In this document: positions 15,061-23,048 of the stretch, piece after piece
How the letters are laid out: every line of letters starts with the position of its first letter
Numbering within the stretch: position 1 is the stretch's first letter
Assembly: GCA_944381625.1 (NCBI GenBank)
Contig: CALWLW010000027.1
Span: 1 to 37,950 of the forward strand
Length of the DNA: 37,950 bases
Reading direction: 5' to 3'
Source of the DNA: an uncultured Lachnoclostridium sp.
GTDB lineage: Bacteria > Bacillota > Clostridia > Lachnospirales > Lachnospiraceae
Notes under the pieces: generated by a model
Told to the model about the DNA's origin: nothing
Databases searched by the model: none
What the model saw: the letters and a program-made list of their open reading frames with translations, nothing else
Program-made: the position numbers and the translations under genes

Positions 15061-15245
15061 CCGCGGGTAGGTTGCCTACGGCGGATGCGCCTGGATTTAT
15101 CAGCCATGTCCGCAGTGCGCGCTCGACTCCGCTTCGCTTCGTCTCGCTCACGGGCTTCGCCCTATAGAATCAGCCAAAACCGCCGCTGCTCATGCAAGCA
15201 TGGCATCTGCGCTTTTGCCCGCTTCCGCACTGCTCATTGCTTACG
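15061..15245 (-). repeat. GC-rich structured leader region before CapA-like gene
   Basis: The non-coding stretch 15024-15287 holds a -10 TATAAT on the minus strand (15256-15251) with a poor -35. Transcription would start near 15244 and give a leader of about 220 bases before the ATG at 15023. That leader is full of short inverted repeats: GGGCTTCGCCC at 15154-15164, GTAGG/CCTAC near 15067-15078, and GCAGTGCG (15112-15119) against CGCACTGC (15226-15233). It resembles the GC-rich elements at 5959 and 19156 in style rather than sequence. It is either an intergenic repeat or a regulatory leader. Confidence 0.45.
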
Positions 15246-15287
15246 TGAACATTATACCACAGAAAGACACGAAGTCCTATACCGCGC

Positions 15288-17243
15288 TCATTTTTCCAGC
15301 CCATAGAAACTTATTTTCCATTCGCCGCTTTCTTTTACCATCTCGATGGACAGATAGGTGTAAGAATCCTCGCCAGGTACGGTAAATTCCACGGATACGC
15401 TGCGTTCGTCTGCCATATCCTCTGTTTTGCCCGGGATTTTAATTTCATGAATCACAATATCGTCCGCGGTATCCGGCGTGTCATACACTTCCGGCGTCCC
15501 GTCAAAGGCGGTGGACAGATAATTTCTGATTTCCTCTGTATTGCCGCTGAAATAGGCGGTATAAAAAGCCGTCGTCAGTTCCCGGATTGCTGTCCGCTCC
15601 GCGTCCTGGATGTCGTCTGCCTGTCCTGTGTTCTCCTGCTTACCTGCTGTGAGGGCAAAAGTTTCCGCTATGGCCTCCAGTCTGACAGCCGCTCCCTCGG
15701 CTCCTTCCGCTGTGGCCGGCCGTCTGCTGCACACAGTCCAGGATGCATTTTCTGTGCCGAAGATTCTTACTTCTGTCAGCACGTCTCCATCCTGCCGCTG
15801 CAGCCTGCCTTCTTCCTCGGCTGGGGCATATCCTTCTGCCAAAAGCGCGGACTCTGTATCCGCGGCGCCTGCCTCGTAATATTCTACCCAGAGACCTATC
15901 TGCCCCTCGGAAGGCAGATAAACTGCGGACATTTTCTCCGGCTCCACCGGATTTTCATCGTAGATCTGCCAGTCCTCGTCCGGAATGTAAAGAGAAAATC
16001 CCTCTCCGGCGTAGAGCGTGGCCGGCGTCTCCTCCAGATTTCTTTCTGTCATATACTGGAGCACCGTCCGTTCTTCTCTGACTTCTGCCTGCGGCGGCTC
16101 CTCCTCCCCGATTTTTTCCATATTCTCATTCTGATTCTCTGAGCCGACGGCAGAATCCGCCAGGTTATCCCCGTCAACTGGCGTTCCGCTTTCCCCGGCA
16201 TCCGTCTCGTCCGTTCCCACGGCAGTTGTCTCAAATGGCTCCTCTGCCTGCCTTCTGCTGTCCGCCGAGGTGGCGAACAGGATCATGACTGCTGCGAAAA
16301 TCACCGCGCATAAAACGATAATCCCTATCGTAATTTTCTTTGTCTTCATAATCGCCCGAATCCTTTCTCTGACCGCGTTCTGGCTGAAATTGTTGCAAAA
16401 CGGCAGCGCCATGCTCCGCTTTTCCTCCATACGGATCAGTGTATCTGCGTAGGCCCTTCTGGACTGTGCGCCGGAATGACGTACGACGCCTTCGTCACAG
16501 GCCAGTTCCATATCTCTGTTAAATAAAAGATACATCATCCAGACAAAGGGGTTAAACCAGTGTACACACAGCGCGGACACCATAACCATCTTTTTCACCG
16601 CGTCAAAATGCCGGATGTGTATGTGCTCGTGCAGCAGGATATATTCCATCTGTCTTTCGCTTTCCCAGTCTGTTCCCGCAGGCAGAAGAATGACCGGTTT
16701 CAGGATTCCATAAGTCAGAGGGGTCGAAACCCGGTCCGACTGTCTCAGCCGCACCTCACGTCTAAGCGGATGCTTTTTGAGCCAGCCTGCGGCCGCCTCA
16801 CTGTGAAGCGGAAGAGAAGTCCGAAATTCTCTGTAGCAGCGCAGATAAGACACTGCAAAAAACGCGGCACAGACAAGCGTTCCAAGCAGCCAGATGAGAA
16901 AATAAACAGATACCTCCCCGTGGGCCGCCCCTTCCGGTATACCGCTTTGCAATATCTGCGCTCCCACCGCGTCCGCATCCGTTTGCACCACCGTTGTCTG
17001 TGGAATCAGGTAGAGCGCCGGACTTAGCGGCTTCGCGGCATTCCCCCCGGACAGCCTGCCGCATGCCAGCGTGTATACGCTGAGCGGCGATGGGACAGAA
17101 AAAGGAAGCAGAAGCCGGAGAAGTGCCGCTTCCCAGAGCAGAATAAACAGCTTTTTCGGAAGCCTGTGGATCAAACCTGCACGGATCACAAATACGGCAA
17201 GAATCATCACCGCTCCGGAAAAACTCATTTGCATCAGGTTCAT
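15288..17243 (-). CDS. BlaR1/MecR1-like M56 metalloprotease receptor
   Basis: A 651-residue antirepressor-type receptor. The N-terminal part has membrane segments (about 8-22, 31-50, 111-131 and 215-240) and the cytoplasmic-facing zinc protease. Its HEHIH (residues 205-209) is the HExxH motif and Glu246 in ELACDE is the third ligand. A last membrane segment at about 304-324 leads to an outer domain of about 325 residues. That outer part is not the penicillin-binding domain of true BlaR1; it has Glu-rich linkers and an NTF2/DUF4829-like end. The sensed signal is therefore probably not a beta-lactam. ATG at 17243 has GAGGTGAG upstream. It follows BlaI by 16 bases. Confidence 0.9.
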   Translation of the reverse strand: MNLMQMSFSGAVMILAVFVIRAGLIHRLPKKLFILLWEAALLRLLLPFSVPSPLSVYTLACGRLSGGNAAKPLSPALYLIPQTTVVQTDADAVGAQILQSGIPEGAAHGEVSVYFLIWLLGTLVCAAFFAVSYLRCYREFRTSLPLHSEAAAGWLKKHPLRREVRLRQSDRVSTPLTYGILKPVILLPAGTDWESERQMEYILLHEHIHIRHFDAVKKMVMVSALCVHWFNPFVWMMYLLFNRDMELACDEGVVRHSGAQSRRAYADTLIRMEEKRSMALPFCNNFSQNAVRERIRAIMKTKKITIGIIVLCAVIFAAVMILFATSADSRRQAEEPFETTAVGTDETDAGESGTPVDGDNLADSAVGSENQNENMEKIGEEEPPQAEVREERTVLQYMTERNLEETPATLYAGEGFSLYIPDEDWQIYDENPVEPEKMSAVYLPSEGQIGLWVEYYEAGAADTESALLAEGYAPAEEEGRLQRQDGDVLTEVRIFGTENASWTVCSRRPATAEGAEGAAVRLEAIAETFALTAGKQENTGQADDIQDAERTAIRELTTAFYTAYFSGNTEEIRNYLSTAFDGTPEVYDTPDTADDIVIHEIKIPGKTEDMADERSVSVEFTVPGEDSYTYLSIEMVKESGEWKISFYGLEK

Positions 17244-17259
17244 ATGTCTCACCTCATTT

Positions 17260-17619
17260 CTACGTGTCGCCGTCTTCTTCCACAATCTCTTTCAATCTTT
17301 CCAGTTGACGGGCGGAAAGGCTCTTTCTGCCTAAAAGAGCGGCGAACAGTTTATCCGCGGAGCCGTCGTAAATCTTGTTGATCAGCTCCTCTGTCTCTTC
17401 CTTCTGAACCTCTTCCTTTGAAATCCGCGCGTGACACAGGAAATGGGGCTCCGAGCGTTCGATGGCTCCCTTTTTGATGCACCGCTTGATCAGCGTATAG
17501 GTGGTATTCATGTTCCAGCCCGTTTCCTCTTTCAGCACATCTGAGATATGCTTTGCCGTGACGTCGCCTTCTCTCCAGAGAACCCCCATGATTTTCAGTT
17601 CCGAATCAAAAAGTTTCAT
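17260..17619 (-). CDS. BlaI/MecI-family repressor
   Basis: A 119-residue winged-helix repressor. Features are LFDSELKIMGVLWREGDVTAKHI (helices 1-2) and TTYTLIKRCIKKGAIER (recognition helix and wing). The C-terminal dimer arm includes the region usually cut by the M56 partner. The ATG at 17619 is preferred: AGGAGG at 17634-17629 is nine bases upstream, and the ATGs at 17625 and 17628 are too close. Two matching operators lie just upstream, so self-repression is very likely. Other targets are unknown. Confidence 0.95.
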   Translation of the reverse strand: MKLFDSELKIMGVLWREGDVTAKHISDVLKEETGWNMNTTYTLIKRCIKKGAIERSEPHFLCHARISKEEVQKEETEELINKIYDGSADKLFAALLGRKSLSARQLERLKEIVEEDGDT

Positions 17620-17640
17620 TTCCATCATCCTCCTCTCCAC

Positions 17641-17693
17641 ACTACTGCTGTAGTTTCTGATTTTATACTACTGCAGTAGTGTGCGCTTGTCAA
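17641..17693 (-). promoter_or_regulatory. BlaI-type promoter with two operators
   Basis: On the minus strand TTGACA (17693-17688), a 17-bp spacer and TAGTAT (17670-17665). ACTACTGCAGTAGT at 17667-17680 is a perfect 14-bp palindrome covering the spacer and part of the -10. ACTACTGCTGTAGT at 17641-17654 is a second copy, 26 bp away centre to centre. Both carry the TACT/AGTA half-sites typical of BlaI/MecI operators. Confidence 0.88.
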
Positions 17694-17762
17694 GGTCTTG
17701 ATGTGACTGGAGTCACCAGTATGCACAGAAGCGGGTACGCGCGCATTATACTATAAACCACA

Positions 17763-17791
17763 TTGAAATACAGATTCGTTTTTTATATAAT
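17763..17791 (+). promoter_or_regulatory. Promoter of dihydroorotase gene
   Basis: TTGAAA at 17763-17768, a 17-bp spacer and TATAAT at 17786-17791. The leader of about 80 bases contains a CCGCA/TGCGG pair and a GGCCCGGGGCC self-complement, but no clear attenuator. Confidence 0.85.
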
Positions 17792-17877
17792 GGAGCTGGA
17801 AATAAAACCGGCGCCGCATGCAGGCGGTGCGGATCCAAAAATCGAAATTTGGCCCGGGGCCAGGAACAGGAGCGGCG

Positions 17878-19158
17878 ATGATACTGATTCGGAATGCAAG
17901 AGTAGTTGATCCGGTGACAAAGACGGATCGTGTGATGGATATACTGGTGGATGGAGAAAACATCGTGCAGGTGGGAGAAGGACTGAAAGCGGAGGCGGAG
18001 ACGGTGCTGGACGCATCCGGGCTGGTGGCTGCGCCGGGACTTATGGACGCCCATGTGCATTTCCGCGATCCGGGTCTCACGTACAAGGAAGACATCCTGA
18101 CCGGGGCCAGGGCGGCCGCCAGGGGAGGATTTACCCGTGTGGTCTGCATGGCGAATACCAAACCCCCGGTAGACAATACGGAGACCCTGCGGTATGTACT
18201 GGAGAAAGGCCGGGAGACGGGGATACATGTGATGCAGGCGGCCTGTGTGAGCCAGGGCATGAAAGGAGAGGCCCTTACCGATATGGAAACTCTGGCGGCG
18301 GCCGGGGCAGCCGGTTTTACCGACGACGGCATACCGCTTATGGACGAAGCGCTGCTTCTTGGCGCCATGGAAAAGGCTCAGGCGCTGGATCTGCCGGTCA
18401 GCCTGCATGAAGAGGATCCGCTGTTTATTGAAGCGCCTGGGGTCCACCAGGGAGAAGTGTCCCGCAGGCTGGGATATGGGGGAGCTTCGCGCACCGCTGA
18501 GGATGTGATGGTGGCCAGGGACTGTATCCTGGCTCTGCATACGGGAGCGTCCGTATGCATCCAGCATATCAGTTCCAGAAATTCCGTGGAGCTGGTGCGC
18601 ACGGCAAAGAAGCTGGGAGCGGATATTCACGCGGAGGCGACGCCTCATCATTTTACCCTGACGGACAAGGCGGTATTGGAATATGGGACGATGGCCCGGA
18701 TGAATCCGCCGGTACGGGAAGAAGAGGATCGGCAGGCGGTGATTGACGGCCTGAAGGACGGAACCATAGACATGATTGTGACGGACCACGCGCCCCACAG
18801 CGCGGAGGAAAAGGCGAGACCCATGAAAGACGCGCCCAGCGGCATCACCGGGCTGGAGACGTCCCTGGGACTGGGCATCCGTTCTCTGGTAGAACCGGGA
18901 CATCTCACATTGATGGAGCTTATGGCCTGCATGAGCAGGAATCCGGCGGAATTCTACCGTCTGGAGCCGGGCAGCATACAGCCGGGCCAGCCGGCGGATC
19001 TGGTGATCTTTGGAGAAAAGGAGCTGTGGAAGGTGGAGCGGTTCGCGTCGAAAGCGTCCAATTCCCCGTTCCTGGGATGGGAACTTCCGGGACGCGTGCA
19101 TTATACCATTTGCAGAGGGAATGTGGTCTATGACTGTGATAGAGATGAAAAAAAGTAA
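17878..19158 (+). CDS. pyrC: Dihydroorotase, class I
   Basis: A 426-residue zinc amidohydrolase converting N-carbamoyl-aspartate to dihydroorotate in pyrimidine synthesis. Visible motifs are DAHVHFRDPG (HxH metal ligands and substrate-binding Arg), GGFTRVVCMANTKPP, HEED, the IQHISS His ligand, EATPHHFTLTD and VTDHAPHS with the catalytic Asp. The start is ATG at 17878 with AGGAG five bases before it; the longer in-frame start at 17818 lacks a ribosome site and adds a non-family extension. No other pyr gene is near, so it stands apart from the rest of the pathway here. Confidence 0.95.
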   Translation: MILIRNARVVDPVTKTDRVMDILVDGENIVQVGEGLKAEAETVLDASGLVAAPGLMDAHVHFRDPGLTYKEDILTGARAAARGGFTRVVCMANTKPPVDNTETLRYVLEKGRETGIHVMQAACVSQGMKGEALTDMETLAAAGAAGFTDDGIPLMDEALLLGAMEKAQALDLPVSLHEEDPLFIEAPGVHQGEVSRRLGYGGASRTAEDVMVARDCILALHTGASVCIQHISSRNSVELVRTAKKLGADIHAEATPHHFTLTDKAVLEYGTMARMNPPVREEEDRQAVIDGLKDGTIDMIVTDHAPHSAEEKARPMKDAPSGITGLETSLGLGIRSLVEPGHLTLMELMACMSRNPAEFYRLEPGSIQPGQPADLVIFGEKELWKVERFASKASNSPFLGWELPGRVHYTICRGNVVYDCDRDEKK

Positions 19159-19327
19159 CTATTCAGCCATACATCTCGGATTCCCGCAGCTAACGCTGCT
19201 CCGACGCCGCTTACGCGGCTGAATCCTCGATTAAGGCTAAACGCCATATGTCTGATGGCGTCAAAATTCTTTTGCAAACGAGCTTGCACCGTATTTTGCC
19301 GCCACCAGACGCATGGCTAAATAGTTA
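19156..19327. repeat. 172-bp intergenic element with 15-bp inverted ends
   Basis: TAACTATT-C-AGCCAT at 19156-19170 and the reverse complement of 19313-19327 match at 14 of 15 positions. The left arm starts at the pyrC stop codon. Internal stems include CAGCTAACGCTG, GCCGCTTACGCGGC and ACGCCATATGTCTGATGGCGT. It may be a MITE-like insertion or a long imperfect transcript-end structure between pyrC and the convergent tRNA-Ala. No transposase is present. Confidence 0.6.
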
Positions 19328-19350
19328 CGAAAAGAAGGGTATAAAAATAA

Positions 19351-19423
19351 TGGAGATAGCGAGACTCGAACTCGTGACCTATGCGTTGCGAACGCATCGC
19401 TCTCCCAACTGAGCTATATCCCC
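19351..19423 (-). tRNA. tRNA-Ala (CGC)
   Basis: On the minus strand, acceptor GGGGATA (19423-19417) pairs with TATCTCC (19358-19352), with one G-U pair; the discriminator is A19351. The anticodon stem ATGCG/CGCAT encloses TTCGCAA, giving CGC. The outermost T-stem pair is an A-C mismatch. Confidence 0.95.
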
Positions 19424-19434
19424 ATGACTTGTTT

Positions 19435-19463
19435 ATTATAGCACCGGGGAGGACGGCTTGCAA
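19435..19463 (-). promoter_or_regulatory. Promoter of tRNA-Ala
   Basis: On the minus strand TTGCAA (19463-19458), a 17-bp spacer and TATAAT (19440-19435). The tRNA 5' end at 19423 is 11 bases downstream. Confidence 0.82.
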
Positions 19464-19496
19464 GGGAAAATCTGAAAAAAGAGGAGAAAAAGCAGA

Positions 19497-20012
19497 ATGG
19501 GATTGGAAAATCTTTATCCGGACTGTATGACGGCGTCTGTCTATGAGATGGACTGGGAACGACTGGCAGAACGCTATAAAGGCGTGATCTTCGACATTGA
19601 CAACACGCTGGTGCCCCACGGAGCGCCGGCAGACAACCGGGCCGTGGAACTGTTCGGACGGCTTCACAGCCTGGGAATGGCCACCATGCTGGTGTCCAAC
19701 AACGGCGAAGGCCGGGTAAAGCCTTTTGCGGATCTGGTGGACTCCGGGTATGTACACGACGCGGGAAAGCCGAAAGCCGGCGGATACCGCAGAGCGATGC
19801 AGAAGATGGGGACGAAGGCGGAAGAGACTTTGTTTGTGGGGGATCAGATTTTTACGGATATCTGGGGAGCCAACCGGGCCGGGATGGAGACGGTGCTGAC
19901 CGACCCTGTGGACCGATCCACGGATGAAATCCAGATTGTGATAAAACGGGTGTTTGAAAAGCCGTTTCGCAGAGTAAGAAAAAGGAAAGACGAAAAAGGA
20001 GATCATATATGA
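19497..20012 (+). CDS. YqeG-family HAD IIIA phosphatase
   Basis: A 171-residue HAD-superfamily protein. Motif I is FDIDNTLVPHG with the nucleophile Asp and the acid-base Asp two residues on. Motif II is LVSNN, the Lys is in AGKPKAGG, and motif III-IV is FVGDQIFTDIWGAN. These match the YqeG family (subclass IIIA), conserved in Firmicutes. The C-terminus is a basic KPFRRVRKRK tail. GAGGAG is upstream of the ATG. The last four bases overlap the lipoprotein gene. The physiological substrate is not established. Confidence 0.92.
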   Translation: MGLENLYPDCMTASVYEMDWERLAERYKGVIFDIDNTLVPHGAPADNRAVELFGRLHSLGMATMLVSNNGEGRVKPFADLVDSGYVHDAGKPKAGGYRRAMQKMGTKAEETLFVGDQIFTDIWGANRAGMETVLTDPVDRSTDEIQIVIKRVFEKPFRRVRKRKDEKGDHI

Positions 20013-20914
20013 AAGGGAGGAGCTGGAGACTGTGGCTGGCATGCCTGGCGGTATGCGCATGGGGACTGACCGGCTGCGGGGACAGTGGAAAAGAAGAATC
20101 CGCGCAGGCGGAACAAAAAGAAGAAGCGGCAGAGGATTCTGTGCCGGAGAAAGATTTTGTACCGGAGGAGGAGACTGTGTCGGAGGAAGCGCCTGAAGCA
20201 GAAACGGCACAGGAGGAAGAACCTGCACAGGAGACGGCTCCGCAGGTGTTGATCACCGGGAACACAAAGGACTGGTATGATGAAGAAAACGGAAACTGGC
20301 TCCTGCATCTGGAATATGCGGACGTGGAAGTACAGGGAGAGGGCTTTGAGGCGGCGTCAGAAAGTGTGGCCGGCTGGTCCCGGCAGCTGACGGAGGAATT
20401 GCTTGCTTATGGAGAGGAGCTTGCCCAGATGGCAGGAGAAACGGCAGACATGAGCGGACGGGATCTGTCAGACTCCTATTATTACAGCCTTTTTGAAGAA
20501 CCAGAGGTGAGGCGCGCCGATGGCCGGGTGATCAGCCTGCTGGTATTCCACAGCCAGTACACCGGCGGAGCGCATGACATTTATGGCTATAATGGTTTCA
20601 CCTTCGATGCCCGGACAGGAGAGCAGCTGGAGCTTGGGGACATCCTGACGGACGAAGAGACGTTCCGGCGGGAAGCGACGGCCTATATTATCGAGGAACT
20701 GAAACGCCAGTATGGGGAGGGGCTGTTCCCCGACTATGAGGATACGGTGGAAGAAATGTGGGAGAGGGAACCCACCTGGGTTCTGGATGCGTCCGGCATC
20801 ACATTTATGTTCGATCCGTACGCGGTAGGCCCCTTTGCCATGGGGCCGGCGGAGGTGACACTGCCCTATGAACTGTTTGGGACGTATATGATAAAGGATA
20901 TATGGGCAGAATAG
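20009..20914 (+). CDS. Lipoprotein with DUF3298/RsiV-like domain
   Basis: A 301-residue exported lipoprotein. A hydrophobic signal ends in the lipobox LTGC (Cys23 region). A Glu-rich low-complexity spacer (about 30-78) follows. The folded part (about 80-301) resembles the DUF4163/DUF3298 pair of RsiV-like proteins: NTKDWYDEENGNWLLHLEYADVEVQG, VISLLVFHSQYTGGAHDIYGYNGFTFDARTGEQLELGDIL and FDPYAVGPFAMGPAEVTLPY (each read in parts). These domains bind ligands such as lysozyme in RsiV, but that function is not shown here. It is translationally coupled to yqeG and has a close paralogue directly downstream. Confidence 0.85.
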   Translation: MKGRSWRLWLACLAVCAWGLTGCGDSGKEESAQAEQKEEAAEDSVPEKDFVPEEETVSEEAPEAETAQEEEPAQETAPQVLITGNTKDWYDEENGNWLLHLEYADVEVQGEGFEAASESVAGWSRQLTEELLAYGEELAQMAGETADMSGRDLSDSYYYSLFEEPEVRRADGRVISLLVFHSQYTGGAHDIYGYNGFTFDARTGEQLELGDILTDEETFRREATAYIIEELKRQYGEGLFPDYEDTVEEMWEREPTWVLDASGITFMFDPYAVGPFAMGPAEVTLPYELFGTYMIKDIWAE

Positions 20915-20916
20915 TC

Positions 20917-20998
20917 GACATTGGAGTAGAGACATGAAAAAAATTTTAAACGCCCTGGCCATCTTGTTCATCTGCGCGGGCCTGAGCGCATGCTCTGC
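20917..20998 (+). repeat. Leader and signal-peptide duplication, copy 1
   Basis: Bases 20917-20998 (untranslated leader, start codon and signal-peptide codons) are nearly repeated at 21711-21790. The shared blocks are GACATTGGAG, then TAGAGACATG versus CTAGACATG, and the codons for NALAI. Copy 2 directs the transglutaminase protein, whose mature part is unrelated. It shows that a block was copied or converted. Confidence 0.8.
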
Positions 20999-21704
20999 TC
21001 CGGCTTATCCATCAGTTCCGCAGGTGGTGATTACTGAAAACACGAAAGACTGGTATGACGAAGAAAACGGGAACTGGCTCCTGCATCTGGAGTATGCGGA
21101 CGTGGAAGTGCAGGGAGAGGGCTTTGAGGCGGCGGCAGAAAGCGTGGCCGATTGGTTCCAGCAAAATGCGGAAGAATTACTTGCTTATGGAGAGGAACTT
21201 GCACAGGAAGCAGAAGAAGCGGCAGAAGAAGCAGTAATAATCGGGATTGGCTGGGATCCGTCGTCTTACTCTTTTTACCACCTTATTGACAAGCCGGAGG
21301 TAATGCGCGCTGACAGCCGGGTGATCAGCCTGCGGGTATATCACAGCATATACCTCCACGGTGCGCATGACATTTATGGCTATGCAGGTGTTACCTTTGA
21401 TGCACAGACCGGGAGGCTTCTGGAACTGGAGGATATTGTGGAGGATATGGAAGCGTTCCGACAGAAGGCCGATGATTATATGGTAGAAAAACTACAGGAA
21501 GAATATGGAGATTGGCTGATTCCTGACTATGCGGATATCGTGAAGGAAAATTGGGAATACGGCCAGATATGGTATCTGGACGGCGCAGGGATTACGATAG
21601 TCTTCGATCCATATGAGCTTGGTTCCTTCTCCATGGGCGCGGCGGAAGTAACACTGCCCTATGAACTGTTCGGAACATATATAAACGAAGCATATAGAAA
21701 CTAA
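20934..21704 (+). CDS. Paralogous lipoprotein with DUF3298/RsiV-like domain
   Basis: A 256-residue lipoprotein, tandem paralogue of the previous gene. Lipobox LSAC sits at about residue 20. It lacks the long Glu-rich spacer but keeps the same domain: NTKDWYDEENGNWLL, GAHDIYGYAGVTFDAQTGRLLELEDI and FDPYELGSFSMGAAEVTLPYELFG. A DNA stretch near 21040-21150 is almost identical to 20265-20375, so the duplication is recent. The middle of the gene has diverged, with an Ala/Glu-rich EEAAEEAV insert. Function is as uncertain as for its twin. Confidence 0.85.
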   Translation: MKKILNALAILFICAGLSACSAPAYPSVPQVVITENTKDWYDEENGNWLLHLEYADVEVQGEGFEAAAESVADWFQQNAEELLAYGEELAQEAEEAAEEAVIIGIGWDPSSYSFYHLIDKPEVMRADSRVISLRVYHSIYLHGAHDIYGYAGVTFDAQTGRLLELEDIVEDMEAFRQKADDYMVEKLQEEYGDWLIPDYADIVKENWEYGQIWYLDGAGITIVFDPYELGSFSMGAAEVTLPYELFGTYINEAYRN

Positions 21705-21727
21705 ATCACTGACATTGGAGCCTAGAC

Positions 21728-23041
21728 ATGAAAAAATTTTTGAACGCCCTGGCCATCCTGCTCATCTGCGCGGGCCTGGGGCTGGGCGCATACTGCGCTG
21801 CAGATATGCTCTTTCCGGAAGCAGAAAACCTCGGACAGCTCAGGACCGGGGAAGAAAGCACGGACATGGGCGCGGCAGATGCTCAGGAGAGCCAGGGGGC
21901 AGATACGATAGATGCTCAAGAGAGCCTGGAAGCGGAATCAGGGGATGCTCAAGTCTACCCGGCGTCCGGAACACAGATCCAGGAAACGAGACAGGACGAT
22001 GGCACAGGCGCTTCGGAAGATCTTGCACACGCTATTTTGGACAGAGGGGAACAGGCAGGGAAAGAGGAACAGGCCGGCCGGCTGGCCTACGGACTTTTGG
22101 ACGCGGAAGCACAGACGGCCTATGAGGAGATGCTGGCGGTCATAGACAGCCATGCGGAGGAGGGGGAGTTGTCTGTGAAGGACGAAGAACTGCTTCCCCG
22201 GGCTTTTGAGGCCCTGACCAGCGACCATGGAGAAATTTTCTGGATCAGCGGATACCGGTATGTGAAGGAGAGTCTGGGAGGTGTGACCACCAGCATCCGT
22301 TTCCAGCCCTCCTATACCATGGGGCTGGAGGAGAGGGAAACGTACCAGGCTCAGGTGGAGACCAGGGCAGATGCTTTTCTGTCCGGCCTGGAGGCGGGGG
22401 CGTCGGATTATGAAAAGGTGAAAGCGGTCTATGAAATGCTGTCGGTGAATATACGGTACAATGAGGAGGCCGCCCAGAACCAGAATATATTGAGCGTTTT
22501 TCTGGGCGGACAGTCCGTCTGCAACGGGATTGCGGCATCCGCCCAGTATCTGCTGACCCGTCTGGATGTACCCTGTATGACTGTTTACGGTTTTGCGGGA
22601 GGGGAAGGGCACGCCTGGAATCTGGCAAAGATCGACGGCGAACCTTATTTCTTTGACGCCACCTGGGGCAACAATGCATCGGAAGTGCTGGGGTTCTGCT
22701 CCTATGAATACCTGAATCTGACCAGTGAAGATCTGGCCGGAACCCACAGAGTGAATATGGAACTGGATCTGCCGGAATGTACGGCGGCAGAAGCCAATTA
22801 CTATGTGAGGGAAGGAATGTACTTTGAATCCTATGACCGGGAAACAGTTGGAGTAGCCGTTGGCCGCAGATATGCGGATGGAGAATATGCGGCCGCGCTC
22901 AGATTCTCCCAGGCGGCCGCTTATGAACAGGCGTTACAGGAACTGGTATCGGACGGACAGATATCCGGATATTGTCCGGGCCTCACAAGCTTCCGGTACA
23001 TGGAGAACGACCGCCTGTATATCCTGACGCTTTGCTGGTAA
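21728..23041 (+). CDS. Exported transglutaminase-like protein
   Basis: A 437-residue protein. The signal peptide (residues 1-25) nearly equals that of the upstream lipoprotein, but here the Cys is not in a lipobox context, so the protein may be anchored by the uncleaved helix. A Glu/Gly/Asp-rich linker (about 30-125) follows. The transglutaminase core (about 230-330) has the Cys in GGQSVCNGIAAS, the His in GEGHAWNLAKI and the Asp in YFFDATWG, all present. Such domains act as peptidases or cross-linkers at the cell surface. The C-terminal 90 residues are a separate unknown region. The gene converges with the LacI gene with seven bases between them. Confidence 0.87.
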   Translation: MKKFLNALAILLICAGLGLGAYCAADMLFPEAENLGQLRTGEESTDMGAADAQESQGADTIDAQESLEAESGDAQVYPASGTQIQETRQDDGTGASEDLAHAILDRGEQAGKEEQAGRLAYGLLDAEAQTAYEEMLAVIDSHAEEGELSVKDEELLPRAFEALTSDHGEIFWISGYRYVKESLGGVTTSIRFQPSYTMGLEERETYQAQVETRADAFLSGLEAGASDYEKVKAVYEMLSVNIRYNEEAAQNQNILSVFLGGQSVCNGIAASAQYLLTRLDVPCMTVYGFAGGEGHAWNLAKIDGEPYFFDATWGNNASEVLGFCSYEYLNLTSEDLAGTHRVNMELDLPECTAAEANYYVREGMYFESYDRETVGVAVGRRYADGEYAAALRFSQAAAYEQALQELVSDGQISGYCPGLTSFRYMENDRLYILTLCW

Positions 23042-23048
23042 GGCCGGA

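Noticed and set aside
17792..17877. Pyrimidine-type attenuator in the pyrC leader
   Set aside because: Only short self-complements are present; no terminator/antiterminator pair or T run could be drawn.
17746..19101. A 451-codon minus-strand frame
   Set aside because: It is opposite pyrC, which has every dihydroorotase motif.
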